A stretch of 64,000 nucleotides of DNA, taken from IMG/VR virus record IMGVR_UViG_3300037189_006220, positions 56,519 to 120,518 of that record. The stretch is one strand, 5' to 3'. Origin of the DNA: a virus. The notes beneath the pieces were generated by a model. It saw only the letters and a program-made list of their open reading frames with translations, did no database searches and was not told the origin of the DNA. A program made the translations under genes and the position numbers. The first letter of the stretch is position 1. Each line of letters opens with the position of its first letter. Below, one piece after another: positions 50,801 through 59,826 of this stretch.

Positions 50801-51380
50801 TTGCCTGAGCAGAACCAAATCCAGAGGTAGAGCTGGTGGTACTCACTTGATAGGTGTATGAAGTAATAGCAGGACCGCTATTGTAAACACCGGGGTCATT
50901 TGAAGAGACACTGATTGACGAGCCACTAAGACTTCGAGTAGTGCTGGCAGTCGGGGTACCAGGACCTCGAGAAATTGGAGTAAGTAACAAACTCTTCGTC
51001 GTCGTAGTCGCTGACCCAAGATTATCATTTGTCACAGCCGAGGCTACATACGAAATTGCTGCGTGAGTACCATCAGTATTGTGGACAATATCCATGTCTG
51101 TTGAAGAAGTACTTGAAGCAATAGTTACAACACTGCCCGTCTGAGCACGGAAGTCATATGCGAATGTTCCAGTACGGGTAGTACCGCCAATGGTCAATGA
51201 CCACGTACAGTTATTGTCTAGGTGGTATGCAGATACAGCTGTAGTCGGGTCAAGTTGAAGAGACCACGAGATTGTAGATGTATTCGTAGACGCAGTATAG
51301 TTTTCAGCTACGTTAAGAATTAGGGTTACGGCGCGACCAGAAAAGGCACCGGATGTAGAGCCAGTATATCCAGCAGTCAT
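47871..51380 (-). CDS. Tail protein with fibronectin type III repeats, 1169 aa
   Basis: After an N-terminal beta domain (SGRAVTLILNVAENYTAST), residues about 140-740 are FN3 repeats, roughly six, each with a SWTAP...ITGYxIY...YxFxVxAxNxxG pattern. The rest is made of NLTNTxxxG and YNVGDAITVANL modules close to those of the baseplate protein. FN3 domains in phage tails are thought to contact the cell surface. The start overlaps the upstream stop (TAATG). Confidence 0.82.
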   Translation of the reverse strand: MTAGYTGSTSGAFSGRAVTLILNVAENYTASTNTSTISWSLQLDPTTAVSAYHLDNNCTWSLTIGGTTRTGTFAYDFRAQTGSVVTIASSTSSTDMDIVHNTDGTHAAISYVASAVTNDNLGSATTTTKSLLLTPISRGPGTPTASTTRSLSGSSISVSSNDPGVYNSGPAITSYTYQVSTTSSTSGFGSAQAMDFSTRSASFSATPTQGYWFTVTATSSAGSATSSAVYSYPYPSLPTSVSATPNMTAAGEIDVSWNPPTYPNGVTSYTLYMEDTSGDGGALPYDTYSSSITGVAITGLTPGVQYNFFVTASNDYGTSPQPSSWPTNAIAGGLAPTSPQSVTASASTNTQGVINLSWTAPASLNGILTSYTIYKASDNSVVGTTTGTNYAVNSLTAGTSYQFYVKATNSYGLTSSASSSTTSVMAPGIPSAPGSLSVSVSTTQFGSLIASWSAPSVTAGGITGYIIYSKNTVTGALTQLGTASGTVVTLSSLAYPVAYNIVVVARNAFGDSQSPVQYSPQSTAVTATTAGPPEAPTGLTADTNVTTFGAIDLSWTAPVVTNGTITGYSIYTTSGAPVASTTGTGTTYTVTGLSANTTYSFVVRARNAVSDVVGVPGAPSNIASANTTGLPIPPTNVVVVASSATIGRLSISWTASTSTVTGYKLYMSTDGGATKTLVISTLVGTSYVMDNLDSGLSYLFYVKSRNLATDTSGNDTADLSLPSTGASSPLSYSTQSIANTTVTNVTNTALSGTYSITATASDRFSFTSPSGIATVADTAVPSGTISNLTNTALTDSNAPSGNVITVLSSNVFTYTTTSSGTVASASIPTGSGSLVNLTNKNIFNGTKTLTSGTGMYALTYTIPSTTFASATASGIATNTSNTAFNAVNVPIISTPTTRTFTYSSTGTLASADLGSTYASGVVVNKTNSTLFTGTYNVTVPVNSYNTLTYTVAKSNSVLYQTSTSSICTLEVAATTNYNVGDAITVANLVGAQYNGSVKVLTGVSTSSGTTYLTYVNSTPASTQTRTASATNATVTPAVTTASVGPIAATYGGTATSTTCSVLVATNSDFLVGQSVTVANTGSSRFNASGATIVAVTSNTSIIVSGTTYSGTLITYTNSGTPTNVGSVASLIGGTITSSGGISIGTPYGAATKTTTTSTLSVNYRSGWIG

Positions 51381-54034
51381 TATGCGCCCTTAGTGTATGT
51401 AAGTTGAGTGGCACTTGGGATAAAGGTCACGGTAACTGTTCCATTCAGAGATGTATTTGTCAGATTTGTAACTGTCTTACCAGACCCAAAAGTAGTTCCA
51501 GTTGTAGCAGTGTTACTTCCATAATATAAGTACGTGAATGACGTAGTTGTTGGGATGGATTGAATTACTACAGTTCCAGTATACTTGGCATCCGAGCTTC
51601 CTAGACCAGTAAGACTAATACTATCCCCAACAGTAAAGCTATGGGCTGATGTAGTATTAAGCGTTACCGTATACGCAGGTGAACCCCCAGAACCAGTAAA
51701 GACACCCGTGGTTGTCGAAACAACTGTTGCCGAAGCAGGAAGTGCAACGGTTATCTTATCTCCAACAGAAAAGTTGTGGTCAGAGGTTGTGGTTAGTGTA
51801 GCCGACGCTCCATAGATATATTTATTATTTACTGTAGTAGTTGTAGGTAGAGCTAACGTAACCGAGTCGTTTGTCGAAAAATAGTGCGGAGATGACGTAG
51901 TGATAGTTGACGTAGCACTTGTAATCTCTTTTCTAGCAGGAACAGCACTTGTAGCTAGGTCAACGGTAACAGCATCTCCAGTGGAGAATTTGTGGTCAAC
52001 TCCTGTAGTAATTGTTACAGTACTACCGCTGCGTGCCTTAGTTGAAGCAATAGCTGTCTCAGCAAGATTGATAGTAGCAACATCGCCAGACTGGAATGAG
52101 CCACTTACATCGACAGCAATTGTTGCAGTTGTACCGCTAGCAGACTTAGATACGATGGATGCTGTCTCATTAGTTGTAACAGAGACGATGTCACCAGCAG
52201 AAAATCCATGTTCATTTGTAGTAGTAAGAGTAGCTACATGGTTTGTTATAGATTTATTAAGCAGTGTCTGGCTATTGGGAACAGAAATAGCAATAGAGTC
52301 TCCAGTCTTATAAAAGTGTGGAGTGGCTGTTTCAATAGTTGCAACTTTTGTCGTGTAGTTATAGTTCTTTTTGACAACATCCATCGTATCGATAATGTCA
52401 ACAAATTTAATAACATTATCACCCGGGGCAAGATGAATCCAATCGATAACTGCATCTACACGATATCTACTATCAAAAGAATCTCCATTAAAAGAGATAT
52501 TTTTGTTATATGTATCAATTGATAGGGTGTCACTGCTGAATAGCGCGAGAGTACCGTTGTTTACAGTAGTAGCAGTAGTAGAAGTAAAATCAATAAGACC
52601 AGTAGTGTGAAAGCTAAACGAGTATGGCTCAATATTGCTTACCTTAGTGACTACATGTGATTGACCAGCAACGGTGTCTAGACCGCTACCCACACCACTT
52701 AGCGTAATATTGTCTCCAACAACCAACTGGTGTGGAGTAGAGGTTGTGAGAGTAGCAGTCTGTGTAACTACTCCAGTCTTATCTGTTGAAGACGATATTG
52801 TTTTTGATACTATATAGGCAAGAGGTGTAGTACCGCGGAGTGGTTGGGCTAGAGTTATTTTTTGGTCAGTTGTTTGATTGTAGATATAACTATTTGTTCC
52901 AGCTGGACCAGTAATGTCGAAGCGTACACGAACATCGGCATCGCCTTTATTGTTTACAGTAATAGTCCCTGTTGAAGCCGAAATAGAAAAAATAGTATGA
53001 CCATCTACATCTGAGTCATTCCACTCATACTTAATGGGGTCAGCAGCTCGTAGACCAATTGAAAACTCTGTACGACCACGAGTACCAGTTGTTTGGAACT
53101 GAGGGCGACCACTGAGACGAACATATGAGGCTTTAGTAGGCTCTTCACTTGTTCTTAGCCATGCACCCTTGCGAACAAGGTTTGTTACTGCAACAATTTT
53201 GTCTCGGGCAACAGCAAGTGACTCTGGGTTAGGTGGAAAAATTACACCGTGAAGGGTCAGTTGACGAGCACCATATCGACCAGTAACTTCATACGAACCA
53301 TCCTCAACGCCACGAGGAATATCTGGAACCTCAGAGTCTGGGTGACCCCACCAACCTTCGATGTCTGTACAAACCCAAACAACATTATTTTCATCAACTG
53401 TATTTAGAATTAAGTCACCTAGAGCAACATCAGCATTAAGTTGCATACCCGTAATGGGTGGAGGTTGAACAGGTGTAAGAGCCTTATTGACAACAGCATT
53501 TTCTTCAGCTTGAGTGAGGTTGTCAACATATTGACCAACATATGAAGACTGCTCAAAGAGAATAGCATCAAGGTAGAAATACTGCCCAGAAGCACTATCT
53601 GCTTGATATTGAGTTACTGAAATTCGAGCAGAAACTGCACTTGTAGGTGCCACACCAACAACAGCAATAGTATCCCACGGGTCACCAGAAAGTGTCGGAT
53701 TTGTGGGAGATACTGAGGATGAAATAAGAGTGTCATAGGTATCAAGCCACTCAATTGCTACATATAGGTTGATAGTAACTGACGAATCCACAATAAGTGG
53801 CAACAAAATATGAGCAGAGGCAGTATATTTGAGACCAGCAGTTACGGGAATAAGGTAGCTATCTGAGGTACGGACACCACAGTTAGGTGTACCGTTTTTA
53901 GTTACCTTTAGGCTTCCAACACCATACCATGCATAGTCTTTGCTAAAGCTGATTGACGACGTTCCGCCAGTAGCAACCCAACCCTCAGTACCCGCTCGGA
54001 AGGAGGGGTTATGGACAAGATTTTTACGTATCAT
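51380..54034 (-). CDS. Distal-tail (Dit)-like protein with CBM and beta repeats
   Basis: 884 residues. Residues 1-175 form a CBM-like jelly roll (LVHNPSFRAGTEGWVATG, YFYLDAILFE). About 200-370 is a distal tail domain (EDGSYEVTGRYGARQLTL, PNPESLAVARDKI, GRTEFSIGLRAADPIKYEW). From about 420 onward come at least seven HxFxxGDxVxV modules. Dit rings join the tail tube to the baseplate. Coupled by TAATG to both neighbours. Confidence 0.8.
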   Translation of the reverse strand: MIRKNLVHNPSFRAGTEGWVATGGTSSISFSKDYAWYGVGSLKVTKNGTPNCGVRTSDSYLIPVTAGLKYTASAHILLPLIVDSSVTINLYVAIEWLDTYDTLISSSVSPTNPTLSGDPWDTIAVVGVAPTSAVSARISVTQYQADSASGQYFYLDAILFEQSSYVGQYVDNLTQAEENAVVNKALTPVQPPPITGMQLNADVALGDLILNTVDENNVVWVCTDIEGWWGHPDSEVPDIPRGVEDGSYEVTGRYGARQLTLHGVIFPPNPESLAVARDKIVAVTNLVRKGAWLRTSEEPTKASYVRLSGRPQFQTTGTRGRTEFSIGLRAADPIKYEWNDSDVDGHTIFSISASTGTITVNNKGDADVRVRFDITGPAGTNSYIYNQTTDQKITLAQPLRGTTPLAYIVSKTISSSTDKTGVVTQTATLTTSTPHQLVVGDNITLSGVGSGLDTVAGQSHVVTKVSNIEPYSFSFHTTGLIDFTSTTATTVNNGTLALFSSDTLSIDTYNKNISFNGDSFDSRYRVDAVIDWIHLAPGDNVIKFVDIIDTMDVVKKNYNYTTKVATIETATPHFYKTGDSIAISVPNSQTLLNKSITNHVATLTTTNEHGFSAGDIVSVTTNETASIVSKSASGTTATIAVDVSGSFQSGDVATINLAETAIASTKARSGSTVTITTGVDHKFSTGDAVTVDLATSAVPARKEITSATSTITTSSPHYFSTNDSVTLALPTTTTVNNKYIYGASATLTTTSDHNFSVGDKITVALPASATVVSTTTGVFTGSGGSPAYTVTLNTTSAHSFTVGDSISLTGLGSSDAKYTGTVVIQSIPTTTSFTYLYYGSNTATTGTTFGSGKTVTNLTNTSLNGTVTVTFIPSATQLTYTKGA

Positions 54035-57000
54035 TAGACGGAACCTTTACGCATCTGGAATGCAAGTTCGCGGGAGACGGCAGAGGCAAGTTCTGTCTCG
54101 CTCATTCCCGGGGATGGGTGTACGGAGATATTAATAGTTGGAGCTTGTGCTGGAGTATTACTAGTAAATGTAGCAGACCCATTGTTGAGCTGATTAAGAA
54201 GTGGCAGATAACGCTGGGTAGCTGCTGAGTTCATAACATACTCACCGGCAGAAAGCATCGCTGGGACACGGTCATCACGAGGTCCACCAGCACCGGAGAT
54301 AAATCCTCCATTAGCTAGAGCCTTGATAAATCCACCGTTCTTAAATCCGCTGAACTCGAAGGGAACGTCAAACACACCAATCTTAATATGTCCCTTCTTT
54401 TCGGCAGACTGCACACCAACCTTAACTGTAGTGTTCGCACTCTTGATGGCATCTTGAACTGTCTTAGGGAGCTTGTCAAACTCTTTTGTTCCCGGCTTAA
54501 TATCGATTACAGGAGGGGTATACCCAGCAATCTTATTTCCAGTTGTATTTAGGAACTGGTCAATTGTAATTTGACCCTTATCAAGTGCAGCTTGCGCGGC
54601 TGCCTCAAGTGGGGTAGTCACACCATCTGCAGCGATTGAGGCAAGAGCCGGTCCGTAGTTTGCAGACATTTGAGTAGCACTCTTCTGCGCTTCCTCAAGA
54701 AGAGAAGAGTTTCCAGCTTTAACCTGCTTGATAATCTCGGCTGATGTGAGTCCACCCTGCTCAAGAACTTTAATGGTTTCCGTACTAACACCCATTGCAG
54801 CTAGTGTTGCATCGTTAGCCATCTCTTCCATAAATGCCTTGTTTTTAGCTTTAAGGCTGGCTTGGAAATCTGCAACTGTAGTAGTGTGACCATCCACTAC
54901 TTCTCCGACTTTACTGAGTTGTGCGGTAGCAGCTCCAGACCCTTGAGCTAAGGCAACAAGCGAGTCAACTTGACGCATAACAGCTACAGCACCATCTCCA
55001 CGAGCAAAGGCTAGTTCTTTTTCCTTATTAATGGAGCCATCTTGATTAGTAATAACTACACCAAGCGCCGTAGCTTGCTCTTCCAAGGCGGTTTTATACT
55101 TAGGCATATTATCAAGAGCATCAATCTGCTGTGCAGTACTAAGTTCCTGACTTATCATCAACTTCTTGAAGCCATTTTCAGCAGTTGGGAGGTCAGTAGC
55201 TGCTACGTTAGCAAGCGAGTCCCCATAGGCACCCCAAGCCTTATGTAGTTCTGATAGAGCAGTATGGTAGTGAGCTAGACCGGCACGACCAGCAGCGTAA
55301 ACATTACCTGTTTTCTTGCCCGCATTGGTAGTTTCTTGTGCCCACTCCCCAGTTCTAGTCTTAACTTCACCAAGAGCTTTATGGACTCCCTCGACATCTT
55401 TCAGAGAGTCCTTAATAGGACTATCAGGAATTGATAGTAGAGCATCTCCCCAAGCTTTAGTAGCACTAGTACCGTTTTTAAGGTCTTCAGTTGTAGCTGT
55501 TACAGCCTTATCAAGGTTTTGCTGGTTAATTGAGATAACTGCAAAAATTCCACCAATAATAGCAGCAAGTGGCAGAATGATTGGTAGGAGTGGAGCAAGT
55601 GCTCCCCAGATAGCAGCTCCCATCCCAATAGCACCGACCTCTGCCGCAGCCTCGGAGACAGTAAGGGCATCATTTGCAACGGCAAGTCCACCTACAGCAA
55701 CAGCATTCTCTCCCTGAGCTACAGCAAGAGCCTCTGTAGCAGCTACGAGTTCTGCTTTTGTGCCTGTCATAAATGCTTCTGCAGCGTACTGCTCGGCATC
55801 TGCAAGGGCTACCTCAGTAGATGCAACTGCTTCTTGTGCCTTAGCAACATTCAGTCGCAGGGTAGCCATTGCAAGAGCTTGTTTAGATGCTGCTAGAGAT
55901 GCAGTAGCTGCGGTCTCTTTTGCTGATGCAGCAGTATTTTTAATTGCCCAAGCCTCAAGAGCAACTAGTGGCTTGAGTACCTGTCCAATAATTCCCTTGA
56001 AGATAAGGACAGCAGACGAGGCAAGTTTAAATACAAGACCGAAAGCAGATATTGTAGCAAAAACAGGACCTAATACATTAAGCAAAGGACCTATTGCTTT
56101 AACTACAGACTCAACTCCAGCTGCTACAAATCCAAGAGCATTAAAGAACGCAATAATAGAGCCGGAGTCTGCAAATACAGCAAGCATCTCCATAAGACGG
56201 TTAACAAGAATAGCCAATACTGGAGCAGTCTTTACAGACTCCATTACGACATTTCGGAAGGTAGCAGCTCCTGACTCAAGAATTTGCCAGAACTGACCAA
56301 TAGCAGGACTTGCTCCCGCAGCCATAATTGCGTGAATGACAATATTAAGAGTATCTAAAATTTCGGTAAGATTCTTAGAAGCTGCTTGGAAGTAGTTAGC
56401 CATAAATCCTACTGGAATATTCTTAAACCCAGCAGTAGCTTTTTCAATCCACTGAAGCATAATATCTCCGCCCGAACCCGGACCGATATTTGCTTGAATC
56501 ATATGACCTAGACCACCAAAGATGTTTCCAAAGGCATGACCAAGACGAGCCATTAAGTCGCCAGCAGTAGTGAAGAATTTTTGTAATTCTCCTGAAGCAG
56601 ACTTAGTATCTAGAAAACTCTTAAATGCGTTTGACTGCTTCTCTAGGAAGGTAGCAAATCGTTGAGCAAGAGGGGCAACTGCTTGAAGAAGGGTAAGTGA
56701 GTTGCCCAGCATGACAGCAGCTGTACGACCAAAAGTAGATAGTAGCCCAGCTGAGCTAGTAAAGATTGACCCAAGCTTGCCTAGGTTTTCAGAGCTAGTG
56801 AGTGCTTGAGCAATTGCTTTAGCAGCTCCACCCATTGCCCCACCCACCTCGGTGAGACCAGTCTTCAGTACCGGGAATGCTTTTGTTGCCAAAAGGTCAA
56901 TAGCATCAGTAAGGGGTGTTAGGAACGCATGTGCCACAGACTCTTGAAGGTCTTTAAAGAGTGGCTTCATTGCATAGAGATGCTTAACAAACTCAATCTG

Positions 57001-58047
57001 AGATTTAGTCAGATTCTTGAATGGGTCTTGACCACTTGCTGTAGCAGCTTGGCGACGCGCCTCAGCTAGAGCCTCTTGCGCTTTAATCTCTGCTTCGATA
57101 CCATCACGAACAGTACGTGACTTTTCTTGCTCTGCTTCGGATAGTGCCTTAGTAGCAGAGATAACAGTATCAGTACCAGCAACACCAACCTTAGCTAGGC
57201 GGTCTTGCTCTTTGCTGAGGTCAGCAGATTTGTCTTTAGCTCGTCTGTAGTTTAGGTCGGCTTCTCGGTAAGCCAATTCCGCTTCCTTGCGGGCACGAGA
57301 GTTAGGTGGAAGGTCTTGAACTTGAGCAAGAGCAGTACGGGCATCTTGCAAGGCAAGTGCTGCCTTCTGCTCAGATAGCGCTGCATCTTCAGCATCAAAT
57401 CCAAGTTGCTGAATTTCTTCTCGTCCAGCTTTGTAGGCTTTATTTAGGTTAATTTGTGCGTCTCGAACAGCATTATTAGCTTTGACAATGCTTTCGGCAT
57501 TACGTTGCATTGTTAGAGCAAGCTCACGCTCTGCATCACGAATACGCTTCTGCTCGGAAATTCGTTGCTGTGCTGTCTTACCGCCACTATTAAGTTTTCC
57601 TAGAGCAGCGCCCACACCACTTAAAGCCAGCTTAGCCGCAGCCATACCAGAACCAAAGGCAACAAAAATATTACCCAAGACTGCAATAGATGCGCCAGCT
57701 CCTCCAGCTACACCAATAAGTGCACCTAGACCGCCACCTACGGCACCTAGGCTACCTACCAGTGCTCCCAATGCAGACTGAACAGTGTATCCAGTGCGTA
57801 CTAGAGTGTGGAAGCCCTGAGCTGCTTTAAGTGCCTTAGGCTCAAGGACACCAATCTTATCCCCGAAATCCTTAAATACCGTGCTACCAGAGCTAGACTT
57901 ACTGAGTTCTTTATTTAGGCTCGTTCCAATACTACGACCAGCTTCGGCTCCAGCTTTTTCTGCGCCGTTGAACCCGCTACGAATATCGCTCTCAACCTTA
58001 GTTGTAATAGCGCGAACAATAATCTCAGCTTGACCGACGATTGCCAA
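54034..58047 (-). CDS. Tape measure protein
   Basis: 1337 residues, helical and Ala-rich, with an amphipathic coiled coil (about 160-345) and two hydrophobic regions (about 95-140, ALVGSLGAVGGGLGALIGVA, and 790-830, APLLPIILPLAAIIGGIF). It starts at a TTG with a full-strength AGGAGGTGA site. By the usual 0.15 nm per residue the tail would be about 200 nm long. It follows the frameshifted chaperone genes, the normal position. The C-terminal part ends in VISRELAFQMR-like tail contacts (SAVSRELAFQMRKG). Confidence 0.95.
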   Translation of the reverse strand: MAIVGQAEIIVRAITTKVESDIRSGFNGAEKAGAEAGRSIGTSLNKELSKSSSGSTVFKDFGDKIGVLEPKALKAAQGFHTLVRTGYTVQSALGALVGSLGAVGGGLGALIGVAGGAGASIAVLGNIFVAFGSGMAAAKLALSGVGAALGKLNSGGKTAQQRISEQKRIRDAERELALTMQRNAESIVKANNAVRDAQINLNKAYKAGREEIQQLGFDAEDAALSEQKAALALQDARTALAQVQDLPPNSRARKEAELAYREADLNYRRAKDKSADLSKEQDRLAKVGVAGTDTVISATKALSEAEQEKSRTVRDGIEAEIKAQEALAEARRQAATASGQDPFKNLTKSQIEFVKHLYAMKPLFKDLQESVAHAFLTPLTDAIDLLATKAFPVLKTGLTEVGGAMGGAAKAIAQALTSSENLGKLGSIFTSSAGLLSTFGRTAAVMLGNSLTLLQAVAPLAQRFATFLEKQSNAFKSFLDTKSASGELQKFFTTAGDLMARLGHAFGNIFGGLGHMIQANIGPGSGGDIMLQWIEKATAGFKNIPVGFMANYFQAASKNLTEILDTLNIVIHAIMAAGASPAIGQFWQILESGAATFRNVVMESVKTAPVLAILVNRLMEMLAVFADSGSIIAFFNALGFVAAGVESVVKAIGPLLNVLGPVFATISAFGLVFKLASSAVLIFKGIIGQVLKPLVALEAWAIKNTAASAKETAATASLAASKQALAMATLRLNVAKAQEAVASTEVALADAEQYAAEAFMTGTKAELVAATEALAVAQGENAVAVGGLAVANDALTVSEAAAEVGAIGMGAAIWGALAPLLPIILPLAAIIGGIFAVISINQQNLDKAVTATTEDLKNGTSATKAWGDALLSIPDSPIKDSLKDVEGVHKALGEVKTRTGEWAQETTNAGKKTGNVYAAGRAGLAHYHTALSELHKAWGAYGDSLANVAATDLPTAENGFKKLMISQELSTAQQIDALDNMPKYKTALEEQATALGVVITNQDGSINKEKELAFARGDGAVAVMRQVDSLVALAQGSGAATAQLSKVGEVVDGHTTTVADFQASLKAKNKAFMEEMANDATLAAMGVSTETIKVLEQGGLTSAEIIKQVKAGNSSLLEEAQKSATQMSANYGPALASIAADGVTTPLEAAAQAALDKGQITIDQFLNTTGNKIAGYTPPVIDIKPGTKEFDKLPKTVQDAIKSANTTVKVGVQSAEKKGHIKIGVFDVPFEFSGFKNGGFIKALANGGFISGAGGPRDDRVPAMLSAGEYVMNSAATQRYLPLLNQLNNGSATFTSNTPAQAPTINISVHPSPGMSETELASAVSRELAFQMRKGSV

Positions 58048-58082
58048 AAGAACTCACCTCCTAAAAACTCTATATACTAATT

Positions 58083-58526
58083 CTACCCGAGTGGCGAGTC
58101 AAGGATATTACCGAATGGTTGGGAACTACTGGGGTCAAACTTTGTCGGTGGTACATATGGAGCAGCTGGAGCACTCTTTGGATTAAATACCTTGACTTCT
58201 GACAATCCGTCATCGTCATCTTCTAATCCGTACTGTTCAGCTACACTCTCATATGTATTTTGAGCGGTAGGTGATTTATGGGAAGAATATAAATAGTCTT
58301 GCCCATAAAGATTTTGATACAGACTTTCCCGCATCATACTCTTTCTATCCGACTCCTCGCCAGTAGTAAACTTGAAGTCTTCTTCGAAGTAGTAGTGCAA
58401 CACATCAAGCATGTCACTACACTCCATCGAGGCTAAATCAATGTGATTGGCTAGAGCCTTACCATTGACATAGTGCCAGAGGTCGATAGCCCACCTAATT
58501 AAGCCTCTGGCTGCTCTTCCGGGCGG
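58083..58526 (-). CDS. Tail assembly chaperone, -1 frame extension (T part)
   Basis: In the -1 frame relative to the upstream chaperone the sequence is open from about 58526 and reads IRWAIDLWHYVNGKALANH before the first ATG at 58427, continuing HYYFEEDF and a Pro-rich end. There is no ATG, GTG or TTG before that conserved stretch, so it must be made as a fusion by programmed -1 frameshift from the 112-aa chaperone, as in most siphoviruses. The fusion would be about 250 residues. It coats the tape measure protein during tail assembly. Confidence 0.75.
   Translation of the reverse strand, partial: PPGRAARGLIRWAIDLWHYVNGKALANHIDLASMECSDMLDVLHYYFEEDFKFTTGEESDRKSMMRESLYQNLYGQDYLYSSHKSPTAQNTYESVAEQYGLEDDDDGLSEVKVFNPKSAPAAPYVPPTKFDPSSSQPFGNILDSPLG
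58499..58526 (-). promoter_or_regulatory. Programmed -1 frameshift zone of the tail chaperones
   Basis: The overlap of the two frames runs from the -1-frame stop (TGA, 58527-58529) to the zero-frame TAA (58499-58501). Zero-frame codons are CCG GAA GAG CAG CCA GAG GCT TAA. No classic XXXYYYZ heptamer such as GGGAAAN is present; CCCGGAA is the nearest candidate. Confidence 0.6.
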
Positions 58527-58837
58527 TCACCGTACTCAGTGATGAGCCAGCCAACAATCTCACTAAGGGTCTCAACTGTGACAATTTTATCTTTGTCATT
58601 AACAAGAGCCTCAAAGCGTGTATAGCTTTCATCCTTAAGAACCTGCTTAAAGAAGTTGACGATAACCTTTGCCGCAGCACCCGGCTCGTCTGAGGAACTT
58701 TCCAAAACAAGGTTCAGCATTGTAGTTCCTTGAATCTGAGGAACGCACTCAAACTCTTCATCATAGAGCTTGAAACTCAGTGGCTCGGGAGTAGAGGCAG
58801 TACCCTTACCGAAGTCCTTAAATCGATTTTTAGTCAT
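58499..58837 (-). CDS. Tail assembly chaperone (G part)
   Basis: 112 residues (MTKNRFKDFGKGTASTPEPL, KLYDEEFECVPQIQGTTML, helical end) with the size, acidity and position of siphovirus chaperone G, directly before the tape measure gene. The ATG is preceded by AAAGAAA and lies 52 bases after the connector gene. A minority of ribosomes should shift -1 near the end to make the G-T fusion. Confidence 0.85.
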   Translation of the reverse strand: MTKNRFKDFGKGTASTPEPLSFKLYDEEFECVPQIQGTTMLNLVLESSSDEPGAAAKVIVNFFKQVLKDESYTRFEALVNDKDKIVTVETLSEIVGWLITEYGDRPEEQPEA

Positions 58838-58889
58838 TGTTTTCTTTCTGTGTCGGTTGTCGTGAGAATTTATCTCTAGCTATATTCTA

Positions 58890-59297
58890 CTATACTAAAG
58901 CTAGATAGAGGTTGTCTGAGAGATATCTATTTGGGCGTGTTCCGGGGTGCATAACTTCACGCGTATAGATGATGCGAGAGCCTGAAGTAAACCTCAACAT
59001 ATGAGGACCTTTAGGAGTAATCTTGTGAGGCTTACTACCCTCATGGTGTACTAGCGCATAGTTAACATCAGAGCCAACGCTAAAGTATGACCTACCAGTT
59101 ACACGGTAGTGTTTAGCTCGGAGAGACATTCTTAGTTTGTAAGTCTTGTGTCCAACTTGAGCGCGAGCAGCTATAAGAATCCTGTCTACACGCTTTTTAA
59201 TACTCTGCTGTACCTGACCCTGCTCACCATCAAGGAACTCAGCCAACTCTGGCTTATAGATAGTTAGCTTTCCAAAACTATATGTATAGCTAGTCAT
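58890..59297 (-). CDS. Head-tail connector / neck protein, gp10-like
   Basis: 135 residues with YALVHHEGSKPHKITPKGPH and REVMHPGTRPNRYLSDNL, the pattern of HK97 gp10-type and related neck/minor capsid proteins. The ATG overlaps the preceding stop (59297). Positioned between the terminator-type protein and the chaperones, as usual. It probably forms a ring at the head-tail joint. Confidence 0.78.
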   Translation of the reverse strand: MTSYTYSFGKLTIYKPELAEFLDGEQGQVQQSIKKRVDRILIAARAQVGHKTYKLRMSLRAKHYRVTGRSYFSVGSDVNYALVHHEGSKPHKITPKGPHMLRFTSGSRIIYTREVMHPGTRPNRYLSDNLYLALV

Positions 59298-59806
59298 TAT
59301 GGAATCACCATCGTTACCTGCATATTTACAGTCTGAAATCCACCCTGAGGGTCTGGAACATTTACTGTAGCGATTACGCCAGGACCAGAGATGTAGTCAT
59401 CGTCCCACTGGTCGAGTAGTCGTAGTGAGTCAAGAAGTACCCATGAGTCTACAGCTGAAACTCCAGCAGCCTTCTGGATTGAGTCTCCAGAAGGTGCTTT
59501 ACCATTTGGTCCAACAACAGGAATAGAGCGAGTAAGTGAGATTGTCATAACAGCACTCTTAGGCATATTGCACTTCTGTGGGCGAGAAGCTTCATCACCC
59601 GGCAAACCCATGTATGCCTGAACAAAAGAAACTACAAGCTGTTCACAGTCCTCGGCAGGAGTCCCCATTGTCCAATAGCGACGCATGGGAAGCGGAACAC
59701 CATAAGACTCATAAATAGAAACGACACGGGCAAGCACACCATCAAGAAGGTTCTTGAGGTGAAATGCTCCTTCGTCTACTGCAAAGTTGTCTAGATTTGA
59801 TGCCAT
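59297..59806 (-). CDS. Head-tail connector / tail terminator, 169 aa
   Basis: Alpha/beta protein (LLDGVLARVVSIYESYGVPL, CEQLVVSFVQAYMGLPGDE, AVMTISLTRSIPVVGP, SWVLLDSLRLL) matching the mixed fold of tail terminators of actinobacteriophages. Shares its last base with the start of the next gene. Assigned from position and composition more than from a motif. Confidence 0.65.
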   Translation of the reverse strand: MASNLDNFAVDEGAFHLKNLLDGVLARVVSIYESYGVPLPMRRYWTMGTPAEDCEQLVVSFVQAYMGLPGDEASRPQKCNMPKSAVMTISLTRSIPVVGPNGKAPSGDSIQKAAGVSAVDSWVLLDSLRLLDQWDDDYISGPGVIATVNVPDPQGGFQTVNMQVTMVIP

Positions 59807-59826
59807 GTCACTACCTTATCAGATTA

